Assembly: GCF_003970915.1 (NCBI RefSeq)
Contig: NZ_RXOF01000002.1
Coordinates: forward strand, 496,001-560,000
Length of the DNA stretch: 64,000 nucleotides
Direction of reading: 5' to 3'
Source of the DNA: Hymenobacter gummosus
GTDB lineage: Bacteria; Bacteroidota; Bacteroidia; Cytophagales; Hymenobacteraceae
Positions 24,041 through 31,368 of this stretch are shown piece after piece (positions within the stretch are counted from its first letter, which is position 1; the number at the start of each line of letters is the position of its first letter). The position numbers and the translations under genes were made by a program. The notes beneath the pieces are model-generated. The model worked only from the letters and a program-made list of their open reading frames with translations, searched no databases and was not told where the DNA came from.

Positions 24041-25276
24041 CTAATGCATGATTTCCTTGGGGTAGCAGACGTAGTATTTCTCCACGCGCTTGCTCAGGGA
24101 GCTGATGTTGGGCAGGTCCGAGGCCTGGGCCACGTCGATGACGTGGCCGCGCTTGGTCAGCACGTTGATGGCGTCTTCGCCCGAGGTATCGTAGGCGTGG
24201 TTGCTGATGCGGCCCACAATCATCAGGGCGGCCGCTTCGTCCAGCGGCAGCTTGAAGTAGTCGGCAATCAGCTCGGTGATGCCCAGCTTGAAATCCTCGT
24301 CGATGGGGGCGTTGTCGAGGGTGATTTTGAACAGGTGGCGGTCCAGGATGCAGCGGGCCATGAATGACAGGACAAAGTCCGGGTGCGCGGCCCAGCTCTT
24401 GATGGCCGACCACACATCGGTGTCGTCGAGGCGCACGAAGCGCTGGATGATGGCCGGGTCATCCTCAAAGTCGAGCATGCGCACCGGGTTCATCAGGAAG
24501 TAGCCCAGCTCGGGCGAAGCCGACACGGACACGCCCGCGCGGGCCAAATCCCGGGCGCGCTCCATGATGCGGATGACCATCTGCTCGGCACTGGTCACGG
24601 CCTTGTGCATGTACACCTGCCAGTACATCACGCGGCGGCTCACCAGGAAGTTCTCGATGCTGTACACCGCTTTTTCCTCCAGCACCAGCCGCTCGTCGGG
24701 GCTGACGGTGAGCATCTTGATGAGGCGGTCGGCGCCGGGCTGGCCCTCCTTCACGCCCGAGTAGAACGAGTCGCGGTTGAGGTAGTCGAGCCGGTCCATG
24801 TCCAGCTGGCTGCTGACCAGCTGGTGGAAGAACGGGCGCGGGTAGGAGCCCTGGAAGATGTCGATGGCCAGCTGCAGGCGGCCCTGGAACTCCTGGTTCA
24901 GCAGCTCCATCAGGTGCAGGGAAATCTGCTCGTGCGGCACGTCCTCGAACAGGGCGTGCTCGAGGGCGTGGGAGAGGGGGCCGTGGCCGATGTCGTGCAG
25001 CAGAATGGCAATCTGGGCCGCCTCGCCTTCCTGGGCCGTGATGCGCACGCCCTTGTCCTTGAGCGTGCGCAGGGCCAAGCTCATCAGGTGCATGGCGCCC
25101 AGCGCGTGGTGAAAGCGCGTGTGCAGGGCGCCGGGGTACACAAAATCCGTCAGGCCGAGTTGCTTGATACGTCGCAGGCGCTGAAAGTAGCGGTGCTCGA
25201 TGAGGTCGAAGATTAGCTCGGTCGGGACGCTGACGAACCCGTAGACCGGGTCGTTCAGGATTTTTCGCTTGTTCAT
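24041..25276 (-). CDS. HD domain phosphohydrolase (dNTPase-like)
   Basis: A 411-residue HD-superfamily phosphohydrolase of the SAMHD1/YwfO type. Metal ligands are in HTRFHHALGAMHL (His), IAILLHDIGHGPLSHALEH (HD pair) and LDMDRLDYLNRDSFYSG (Asp). Members split dNTPs or related nucleotides; the substrate here is unknown. The N-terminus MNKRKILNDPVYGFV is standard. It is followed, after a repeat, by lpxD on the same strand, and preceded by the S23-type gene. Cytoplasmic, no membrane segment. Confidence 0.9.
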   Translation of the reverse strand: MNKRKILNDPVYGFVSVPTELIFDLIEHRYFQRLRRIKQLGLTDFVYPGALHTRFHHALGAMHLMSLALRTLKDKGVRITAQEGEAAQIAILLHDIGHGPLSHALEHALFEDVPHEQISLHLMELLNQEFQGRLQLAIDIFQGSYPRPFFHQLVSSQLDMDRLDYLNRDSFYSGVKEGQPGADRLIKMLTVSPDERLVLEEKAVYSIENFLVSRRVMYWQVYMHKAVTSAEQMVIRIMERARDLARAGVSVSASPELGYFLMNPVRMLDFEDDPAIIQRFVRLDDTDVWSAIKSWAAHPDFVLSFMARCILDRHLFKITLDNAPIDEDFKLGITELIADYFKLPLDEAAALMIVGRISNHAYDTSGEDAINVLTKRGHVIDVAQASDLPNISSLSKRVEKYYVCYPKEIMH

Positions 25277-25313
25277 TTAGGGGTCTTGGGGGCTTAGGGT
25301 CTTGGGGGCTTGG
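25277..25313. repeat. AAGACCC-class repeat, left flank of the four-helix-bundle gene
   Basis: Units GGGGTCTTGGGGGCTTAGGG and GTCTTGGGGGCTTGG between the start of the HD gene and the stop of the four-helix-bundle gene. Same orientation as the units at 25706-25757 on the other side of that gene. Confidence 0.75.
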
Positions 25314-25330
25314 TTGTTTATGAGGCCCCT

Positions 25331-25699
25331 TCACTGACCTTCTGTGCGACCCTTGATTGTGGTGTAGTAGGCGCTAAGCATTTTACGTAGGCGCACAATA
25401 TCGGCCGATAACGTTTCAAATTCGGCGGCCGAAAGATAATCCAAGCCCTGCGCTAGGAGCGCCTGCGACTCCAGCTCACTGGCCGACCCCATCGCAATGA
25501 CCAAAAACCGAAGTAGTTCGGCCGGCGACTCGCGCCCGCAGCCTTCGGCCAAGTTGTGGGGTACGGAAGCTGCTGCCCGGCGCATCTGGCTGGTCAGGCC
25601 AAACAGTTCTTCTTTCGGAAAGCCCCGTGTGATGCGGTAAACGGCCAGCGTGACGTCGAAGCCCTGCTGCCAGACGTGCAGTTTCCGAAAATCGAACAT
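25331..25699 (-). CDS. four-helix-bundle protein (S23 / 23S rRNA IVS family)
   Basis: A 122-residue four-helix-bundle protein of the family first seen in intervening sequences of 23S rRNA. Family marks: FRKLHVWQQGFDVTLAVYRIT, GLTSQMRRAAASVPHNLAEGCGR, and MGSASELESQALLAQGLDYL. Structures of relatives form pentamers that bind nucleic acid (Avd-like). It has no rRNA context here. Instead the gene is bracketed by AAGACCC-class repeats on both sides (25277-25313 and 25706-25895), so repeat and gene may be one transposing or inherited unit. No promoter box seen. Confidence 0.9.
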   Translation of the reverse strand: MFDFRKLHVWQQGFDVTLAVYRITRGFPKEELFGLTSQMRRAAASVPHNLAEGCGRESPAELLRFLVIAMGSASELESQALLAQGLDYLSAAEFETLSADIVRLRKMLSAYYTTIKGRTEGQ

Positions 25700-25705
25700 G
25701 GTTTT

Positions 25706-25895
25706 TAGGGTCTTAGGGGCTTGGGGTCTTGGGGGCTTGGGTTTTGGGGGCTTGGGGTTGTTCTAGGGCCGGGACGCCTGAAATTGTTTCGGGCTCCTGA
25801 AGGCTTGGGTTCGTTACAGGGCCCCAGGCGGATTGAACATCAACCAAGACCCTAAGTCCCCAAGACCCTAAGACCCCATAAACCAAGCCCCCAAC
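25706..25895. repeat. AAGACCC-class inverted repeat, right flank of the four-helix-bundle gene
   Basis: Left part 25706-25757 repeats GGGTCTTAGGGGCTTGGGG-like units; the right part, about 25845-25893, has the inverse (CCAAGACCCTAAGTCCCC). The loop contains a smaller inverted pair around GGGCTCCTGAAGG. No gene is supported between 25700 and 26139; an 82-codon open frame here is only a translation of the repeat. Confidence 0.8.
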
Positions 25896-26038
25896 AAGAT
25901 TGCTTAGTTTTGGCCGCTGCCGATGGGTGGTGCCCAAATTTTCCACAACCCTATTCACCATAAAGGGAGTAAAGCAGCGTTGAGCCCACCGGGCCCGACT
26001 TTAGGGCCGTAGTGCTGATGCCGTCAGGGCCGGCATGC

Positions 26039-26137
26039 ATCCAAGACCCTAAGCTCCCAGGAACCTGCACCTGTAACGCTGGCCGGGCAGTTGGTGCGCC
26101 CAAGACCCTAAGCTCCCAAGACCCCAAGACCCCAACC
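26039..26137. repeat. AAGACCCTAAG direct units leading into porX
   Basis: CCAAGACCCTAAGCTCCCA occurs at about 26040 and again at about 26100, followed by AAGACCCCAAGACCCC up to the ATG of porX at 26140. The porX leader is thus made of repeat sequence; no -7 box is visible next to it. Confidence 0.75.
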
Positions 26138-26139
26138 AC

Positions 26140-27711
26140 ATGCAACGCTACAACATCCTCTGGGCCGACGACGAAATTGACCTCCTGAAGCCGCACATCC
26201 TGTTCCTGAAAGAGCGGGGCTACGACGTGACGGGCGTCAACTCCGGCGCCGACGCCATCGACGAGGTACAGGAGAAAAACTACGACCTGGTCTTCCTCGA
26301 CGAGAACATGCCCGGCATTACCGGCCTCGAAGCGCTGTCGGAAATCAAGGCCGCCAAGCCCACCTTGCCGGTGATTATGATTACCAAGAGCGAGGAGGAG
26401 CACATTATGGAGGAAGCCATCGGCTCCAAGATTGCCGATTACCTCATCAAGCCCGTCAACCCCAACCAGATTCTGCTGTCGGTGAAGAAGGTGCTCGACA
26501 ACAAGCGCCTCGTCTCCGAAAAAACCAACAGCTCGTACCAGCGCGACTTCCGCCAGCTGGGCATGCAGCTCTCCGACCGCCTCTCGCCCGCCGAGTGGGC
26601 CGACGTGTACAAGAAGCTGACCTACTGGGAGCTGGAAATCAACGAGACGGAGGGCAAGAGCATGGCCGACGTCTTCAACATGCAGAAGGACGAGGCCAAC
26701 ACCTACTTCGGCCGCTTCATCACCGAAAACTACGAGGACTGGGTCAACGGCGACGACAAGGACGCCCCGCTCATGTCGCACCAGCTGTTCAAGGAGCGCG
26801 TGTTCCCGCTGATGAAGCAGACCGGCGACACCCCGGTATACTTTGTGCTCATCGACAACCTGCGCTACGACCAGTGGAAGGTGCTGGAGCCCATCATTGC
26901 CGATATGTTCACGGTGGACACCGAGGAAATGTACTACTCCATTCTGCCCACCACCACGGCCTACGCCCGCAACGCCATCTTCTCGGGCATGATGCCCGGC
27001 GAGATTCAAAAGAAATACCCCAACCTGTGGGTGTGGGACGACGACGACGAGGGCAAAAACCTGCACGAGGCCGAGTTCATGGAAATCAACTTCCAGAAGA
27101 ACAACCAGAAGCAGAAGTACAGCTACAACAAGGTGACTAACCTGCAGGCCGGCAAGGATTTGCTGGGCAAAATGAGCAACCTGCACAACAACTTCAAGCT
27201 CAACGTCATCGTCTACAACTTCGTGGACATGCTCTCGCACGCCCGCACCGACATGGCCATGATTCGGGAGCTGGCGGCCGATGAGTCGGCGTACCGCTCG
27301 ATTACCCGCTCGTGGTTTCTGCACTCCCCGCTCTACGAGATGCTGCAGCAGATTGCCGACAAGAAGGGCAAGCTCATCATCACCACCGACCACGGCACCA
27401 TTCGCTGCAAGCGGCCCTACAAAATCGTGGGCGACCGGAACACCAACACCAACCTGCGCTACAAGCACGGCAAGAACCTGGGCTTCGACGAGAGCCGGGA
27501 CGTGTACGTGGTGCGCAAGCCGGAGCGCGTGTTTCTGCCCCGCGAAAACGTGTCGACGGCCTACGTCTTCACCGTGGGCGACTATTTCTTCGCCTACCCC
27601 AACAACTACAACTACTACGTGAACTTTTACAAGGACACCTTCCAGCACGGCGGGATTTCCCTGGAGGAGTGCATCATTCCCTACATCACGCTCAGCCCGA
27701 AAGGGGCGTAG
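26140..27711 (+). CDS. porX: PorX, T9SS response regulator with PglZ domain
   Basis: A 523-residue PorX. An N-terminal receiver domain (about 1-120) has the acidic pair in NILWADDEID, the phospho-acceptor Asp54 in LVFLDENMPG, Thr in VIMITKSEE and Lys in YLIKPVNPN. After a helical linker comes a PglZ/alkaline-phosphatase-type domain (about 205-515) with metal-site motifs VLIDNLRYDQW, PTTTAYARNAIFSG and ITTDHGTIRCKRPYK. PorX works with the sensor PorY to control and energise type IX secretion and gliding in Bacteroidota, and the effector domain cleaves linear or cyclic nucleotides in studied members. PorY is not in the window. The T9SS-type cargo genes at 50-53 kb and 63 kb agree with an active system. 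Confidence 0.95.
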   Translation: MQRYNILWADDEIDLLKPHILFLKERGYDVTGVNSGADAIDEVQEKNYDLVFLDENMPGITGLEALSEIKAAKPTLPVIMITKSEEEHIMEEAIGSKIADYLIKPVNPNQILLSVKKVLDNKRLVSEKTNSSYQRDFRQLGMQLSDRLSPAEWADVYKKLTYWELEINETEGKSMADVFNMQKDEANTYFGRFITENYEDWVNGDDKDAPLMSHQLFKERVFPLMKQTGDTPVYFVLIDNLRYDQWKVLEPIIADMFTVDTEEMYYSILPTTTAYARNAIFSGMMPGEIQKKYPNLWVWDDDDEGKNLHEAEFMEINFQKNNQKQKYSYNKVTNLQAGKDLLGKMSNLHNNFKLNVIVYNFVDMLSHARTDMAMIRELAADESAYRSITRSWFLHSPLYEMLQQIADKKGKLIITTDHGTIRCKRPYKIVGDRNTNTNLRYKHGKNLGFDESRDVYVVRKPERVFLPRENVSTAYVFTVGDYFFAYPNNYNYYVNFYKDTFQHGGISLEECIIPYITLSPKGA

Positions 27712-27718
27712 GGTGCTC

Positions 27719-27775
27719 CGCCGACCCAACAAAAAAAGCCCGCCAGTCCGGCGGGCTTTTTTTGTTGGGTCGGCG
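27719..27775. terminator. bidirectional terminator between porX and the barrel gene
   Basis: Perfect 26-bp arms (27719-27744 and 27750-27775) around AGTCC; the inner stem GCCCGCC/GGCGGGC is flanked by A7 and T7, so it works in both directions for the two convergent genes. Confidence 0.92.
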
Positions 27776-27784
27776 AAGGTGCCG

Positions 27785-28555
27785 CTACTTCATGTACACG
27801 GCCAACTGCGCCTGCAGCATATCGGGGCGCACCCGCAGCCGGGTTTGGTGGGAGGCAGTATGAGCCGAGCCGTCGGCGTCGCGGTAGCTGTACGTGGACT
27901 CCAGGTAGTAGCGCTCCGGGGTTTGGGGCCGGGTGTAGAGCAGGGTAATTTCCAGCAGGCGCCGCGGCAGCATCAGCCCGATGCCGCCCTGAAGCCCGGC
28001 CACTATTCGGCCGCCGTTCGACTCCTGGTACGGGTCGGCTGCGGTGAGCCGCACCCCGGGTTCCAGGAAAACGGTGACGTCGCTGGCTTTTTCGTCCCAG
28101 TACGTATCCACGCCCACGTACGGGCGCAGGATGCCCTGCACCCACAGCGCGTCGTTGCAGCGTACCACCCGGTTCAGGCCCACCGGCAGCAGCAGCTCCC
28201 GCGTCACTTTCTCCCAGGTGCTTTTGGCCACCAGTGAGGGTAGTCCGGAATGGCCCGGGCTCCACATCCGCTCGTAAAGGGTGTGGTCCGTGTGGTACTG
28301 CGCCAGCCCGGGGGCCAGGTCCACAAACCACTGCCGCCCCAGCGGGTAGCGCAGCCGCACCCCCAATACGACGCCGACATTGGAGCGGGCCAAGGGGTCG
28401 AGATAGGTGCCCGCGGTGATAGGGCCGGAGGTGCGCTTGTGGTTGAACACCACGCCGGGGCCGCCCGTGATGGCGAAATGGAATTTCTGCGCCTGAAGCG
28501 GTTGAGCCAATAGGCTGACCAGCCAAATTGTCAGAGACAAGGTTCTCACATGCAT
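27785..28555 (-). CDS. outer-membrane beta-barrel protein (porin-like)
   Basis: A 256-residue protein with signal peptide (MHVRTLSLTIWLVSLLAQPL, cleavage near QAQ) and alternating strands throughout (VGVVLGVRLRYPL, IVAGLQGGIGLMLP, EITLLYTRP, MLQAQLAVYMK), typical of the small outer-membrane barrels of Bacteroidota. It starts 12 bases after the stop of the PKD lipoprotein gene, and a GTG directly next to that stop is an alternative start. The two genes probably form an operon in which the barrel serves or anchors the surface protein. No specific family recognised. GC is lower than in the surrounding genes. Confidence 0.75.
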   Translation of the reverse strand: MHVRTLSLTIWLVSLLAQPLQAQKFHFAITGGPGVVFNHKRTSGPITAGTYLDPLARSNVGVVLGVRLRYPLGRQWFVDLAPGLAQYHTDHTLYERMWSPGHSGLPSLVAKSTWEKVTRELLLPVGLNRVVRCNDALWVQGILRPYVGVDTYWDEKASDVTVFLEPGVRLTAADPYQESNGGRIVAGLQGGIGLMLPRRLLEITLLYTRPQTPERYYLESTYSYRDADGSAHTASHQTRLRVRPDMLQAQLAVYMK

Positions 28556-28567
28556 GACGCCGACCAC

Positions 28568-30122
28568 TTACGGATTTATGGGATACGTCATCTGGTAGTC
28601 GTAGCGGACGCCGTTGTCGACAACGTAATGGTTGGAGGTCAAAGAACGCATTAGTAAGCCGTAAGGCCGACCAATGTTGTAGTCATGCTTTACTTTATCA
28701 TCATTCGTGTCATTATCCCGGCGGCAGCCAAAGCTGGTTGGACCAAGAGCCGTACAGGAAGCGCCCGACGGTTGTCCCTGAAAATTGATAAACGACCCAC
28801 AGATTTCAGCCCCGATACTGGCCACGTTGTAGTCTTGCCACCTGTTGTTGCGCTTTCTGAAGGATTTTGTTTTTACCCCTACGTAGCGGTATAGAGGGTA
28901 GCAAGTGGCCCAAATGACGCTTTTAAACTTCTTGTCATTATTGGTTCCAAAGTCTCTCTCGTCGCCTCGTTCGTGTATGGTAAATCCCGGTTTTTTACAG
29001 TTTATTTTAGGTACGACCACTCGGTACGGCGCCGACTGCAGGATGCAGCCCTGTGGGTTGCGTACGGTCAGTACCACAAAATACTCTTCGTCCTCATCGG
29101 AATTCGGGTAAGTATGGATGAAGGTAGGCGACGTGATGCGGCGGGCGGGTTCGATGATGCTGTGGTCGCCGTAGTCCCACTGGTACGTGTAGGTAGCATT
29201 GACCTGTTGCAGCGTGAACGTCAAAGTTTGCTCGTTGACGCTATGTGTGAATGATACTGCGCTGCTGGGAATCGAAGTAGAGCAGGCAGCATTTGGCGTA
29301 CGCACCACGCGCAGGGTGGAACCAGTGCACTGCACCCCGCGCACAGTCACCGTCACGGTGTAGGCGCCTTCGGTGGCGTACGTGTGGCCGGGAGCCATTT
29401 GGTTGGAAGTGGTGCCGTCGCCAAAATCCCAAGCATAAGTGGCACCGGCGTAGCGGTTGATAGGGTCGAACTCGTAGTAACGGCTGCTTACCCTCCTGAC
29501 GGTAAAATCGGAGCAGCCGCCTACTTCGGCCACCGTCGGAAACAGCGTGTGTAATTTTACCGTGGCCCGCGCAAAAAAACCGGGATTATCGGCGTGATAA
29601 TCGTCAAGCGCAGCCCAGTCGTTGTCGGTAATTTCGATGTACTTGCTCTCGGTGGGGAAAATATAGATAGTGTTGCCAATCTTGTACTCGCCTTTGTCGT
29701 TCAGAAACGTGCGCAGCAAATCATCGGCGATGAAATGATTATCCGGGTCATTGTCTGCATTCCAGGTGCCGGCGGCCATCAACTCATGGCGTTGCTCCTC
29801 AACAACAGAGCGTAGCGAGCGATACGCTGGAAACTTGCTTTCAAAATGCACCAGCTCGCCATCCTCAGTAATGACAGAATCCGTAGAAACCACGTCGGGG
29901 TATGCGTGGCCTTTGTCTTCTTCAACGAGTTGTTGGCGAATTCTGGTTAAGTCTTCTTCGCTGTCAAACACGAGCATTCCGTGCTCGGTGTGCACACCGC
30001 TGAATTCGGCGTTCTGAGTGCCTACTATACCTTGTTGATTCCCCCCCCCCCAGTTTCTCCTCTTTCTCGCATCCTACCAGCCACATACCTCCCAGAACCA
30101 GCAACAAAAATTTTGTCTTCAT
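28568..30122 (-). CDS. PKD-domain surface lipoprotein, frame broken at a G11 tract
   Basis: Two pieces that belong together. The ATG at 30122 encodes a lipoprotein signal peptide with lipobox LVGC (Cys18) followed by EKEEK, which fits the Bacteroidota surface-export signal X-K-(D/E)2. Eleven G (30041-30051 on the plus strand read as C) then shift the frame, and a stop follows about 30 codons on. The downstream frame runs from the tract to 28568 and holds the body: a helical N-terminal part and two PKD domains (WDFGDGTT, WDYGDHSI). With 10 or 13 G the two join into one protein of about 517 residues. So as written the gene is off. Either slipped-strand phase variation or a sequencing or assembly error explains this. 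Confidence 0.75.
30041..30051 (-). repeat. homopolymer tract (11 G on the coding strand)
   Basis: The longest mononucleotide run noticed in the window, placed about 24 codons into a lipoprotein gene. Lengths of 10 or 13 restore the frame; 11 does not. Confidence 0.9.
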
Positions 30123-30342
30123 CGGAAAAATACAGTGAAAATGAATAGAAAAGCTTGGAGCATATGAGGCGCGTAGCCTCTCGTCTCGCAGGATGTACCT
30201 GCCGGAATGCTTGAATAGGCAATAGTAAATTGAAGGTGAGGATACGTCGGGTAAGGTAGTATAAAAACATGGTATTTTCCCAAGAGGTTTAAAAATAACT
30301 TGTTGCAGCCGGGCCGTGTTGGGGGGCTCAGCAGCCGCGCTG
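30123..30342. other. AT-rich space upstream of the PKD lipoprotein gene
   Basis: 220 bases, much richer in A+T than the neighbours. No exact TAnnTTTG box was found; TACTATTG at about 30217-30224 on the minus strand is the nearest match. No other gene is supported here. Confidence 0.5.
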
Positions 30343-30684
30343 CTACTGCCGCCGCCGGCGCCGCTCCGTCTCGATGAGCAGGGCGCCGTTTTTGGCCGCC
30401 GGCCCGAAGCGCTTCACCGCCTCGGCCGGCTCCAGCTCCCGCAGCCCGATGATATCCTCGGCCGGCGGCGTGTCCACCGAGTCGGGGAGGGGCTGGCCGT
30501 TCACCACGCGCAGCGGGCCGCGCCAGCGCAGGGGCGTGTAAAAGGTTAGGGCCGCCGGCACCGCCCGGTAGGCCCGCGCCTGGCCTTCCACCACTTCGTT
30601 GTCGTCGGGAGGGGCGCCGGGGGGCAACTGGGCCAGGCAGGCAGCGCCGGGCAGCAGCAGGGCCGATAGCAGGAGAAGTTTCAT
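30343..30684 (-). CDS. small secreted protein with a TonB-plug-like motif
   Basis: A 113-residue protein with signal peptide (MKLLLLSALLLPGAACLAQL). The C-terminal part, IIGLRELEPAEAVKRFGPAAKNGALLIETE, follows the pattern of the SusC/TonB receptor plug (the region usually read as LKGASATALYGSRGANGVILITT), yet there is no barrel. It may be a free-standing plug-like domain that interacts with a receptor, or a stress-type secreted protein derived from one. An Ala at 14-15 before Cys16 could also be read as a weak lipobox. Own start ATG; neighbours are unrelated on this strand. Confidence 0.65.
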   Translation of the reverse strand: MKLLLLSALLLPGAACLAQLPPGAPPDDNEVVEGQARAYRAVPAALTFYTPLRWRGPLRVVNGQPLPDSVDTPPAEDIIGLRELEPAEAVKRFGPAAKNGALLIETERRRRRQ

Positions 30685-30861
30685 GGGCGTCGGGCTGTTC
30701 GGGCTACGAAAAGTCTCAAGGCCTAATATAGACGCCGGCCGCTACACCAGGATTGCATCAGCGGTTCAATTGTTTAGGGGCTGCCGCCCCGGCCGGGTGG
30801 GGCCGCCGGCGGTGCGGGGCCCCGGGGCGGAGTATCTTGCGGCCACACCCCACCTAAGCGT

Positions 30862-31221
30862 ATGCATTCGATTTTACCCGACCCCGCCAGCTTCCGCGTC
30901 AACGGCCGCCTGTGGATTGAAGGCCCCCAGGACCGGTTTCTCGGCATCGGCCGGCTGGAGCTGCTGCAGCACATTCAGCGGCTGGGCTCGATTTCCAAGG
31001 CCGCGCAGGCCATGAATATGTCCTACAAGCGGGCCTGGGAGCTGGTTAGCTCCATGAACGCGCAGGCCCGGGAGCCGCTGGTGAGTACCCAGACCGGCGG
31101 GCCCCAGGGCGGCGGCGCCCGGCTTACGGCCGCCGGCGAGCAGGCCGTGGCGGAGTTCGATGCGCTGCAGGCGCGGTTTCAGGCCTTCGTGGAGGCCGAA
31201 ACGGCGCGGCTGCGCGGCTAA
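30862..31221 (+). CDS. ModE-type winged-helix DNA-binding protein
   Basis: A 119-residue protein equal to the N-terminal DNA-binding domain of ModE: RLELLQHIQRLGSISKAAQAMNMSYKRAWELVSSMN is the helix-turn-helix, and TQTGGPQGGGARLTAAGEQAVAEF is the wing that is highly typical for ModE. The molybdate-binding (MOP/TOBE) half is missing, so ligand sensing must be by another part or protein. It lies 148 bases before a TonB receptor gene on the same strand and probably regulates it. TATCTTGC at about 30833 resembles a -7 box. Confidence 0.82.
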   Translation: MHSILPDPASFRVNGRLWIEGPQDRFLGIGRLELLQHIQRLGSISKAAQAMNMSYKRAWELVSSMNAQAREPLVSTQTGGPQGGGARLTAAGEQAVAEFDALQARFQAFVEAETARLRG

Positions 31222-31368
31222 AGGGCAACCCCGGCGACCAGGCTGCGTTATGTCGGCTCGGAAACAACGGGCTGGCCCGCCGGCCATCTGAGGGCGGGCA
31301 AGGCTGGCTCGGCTTCCCGGCGCCGTCTGCGCGGACGGCGCCGCCGCGCTCCTCTAACCGCTCGGTGC

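Noticed and set aside
25713-25961. 82-codon minus-strand open frame
   Set aside because: Made of AAGACCC-type repeat (PQAPKTQAPKTPSP) and the loop; no start signal.
24041-26140. Repeated AAGACCC units considered as a CRISPR array
   Set aside because: Units are irregular, lack equal spacers and occur in both orientations; no cas genes are present.
30025-30270. 81-codon minus-strand frame upstream of the PKD protein
   Set aside because: It crosses the G11 tract in a third frame. The frame starting at 30122 encodes a proper lipoprotein signal and is the better reading.
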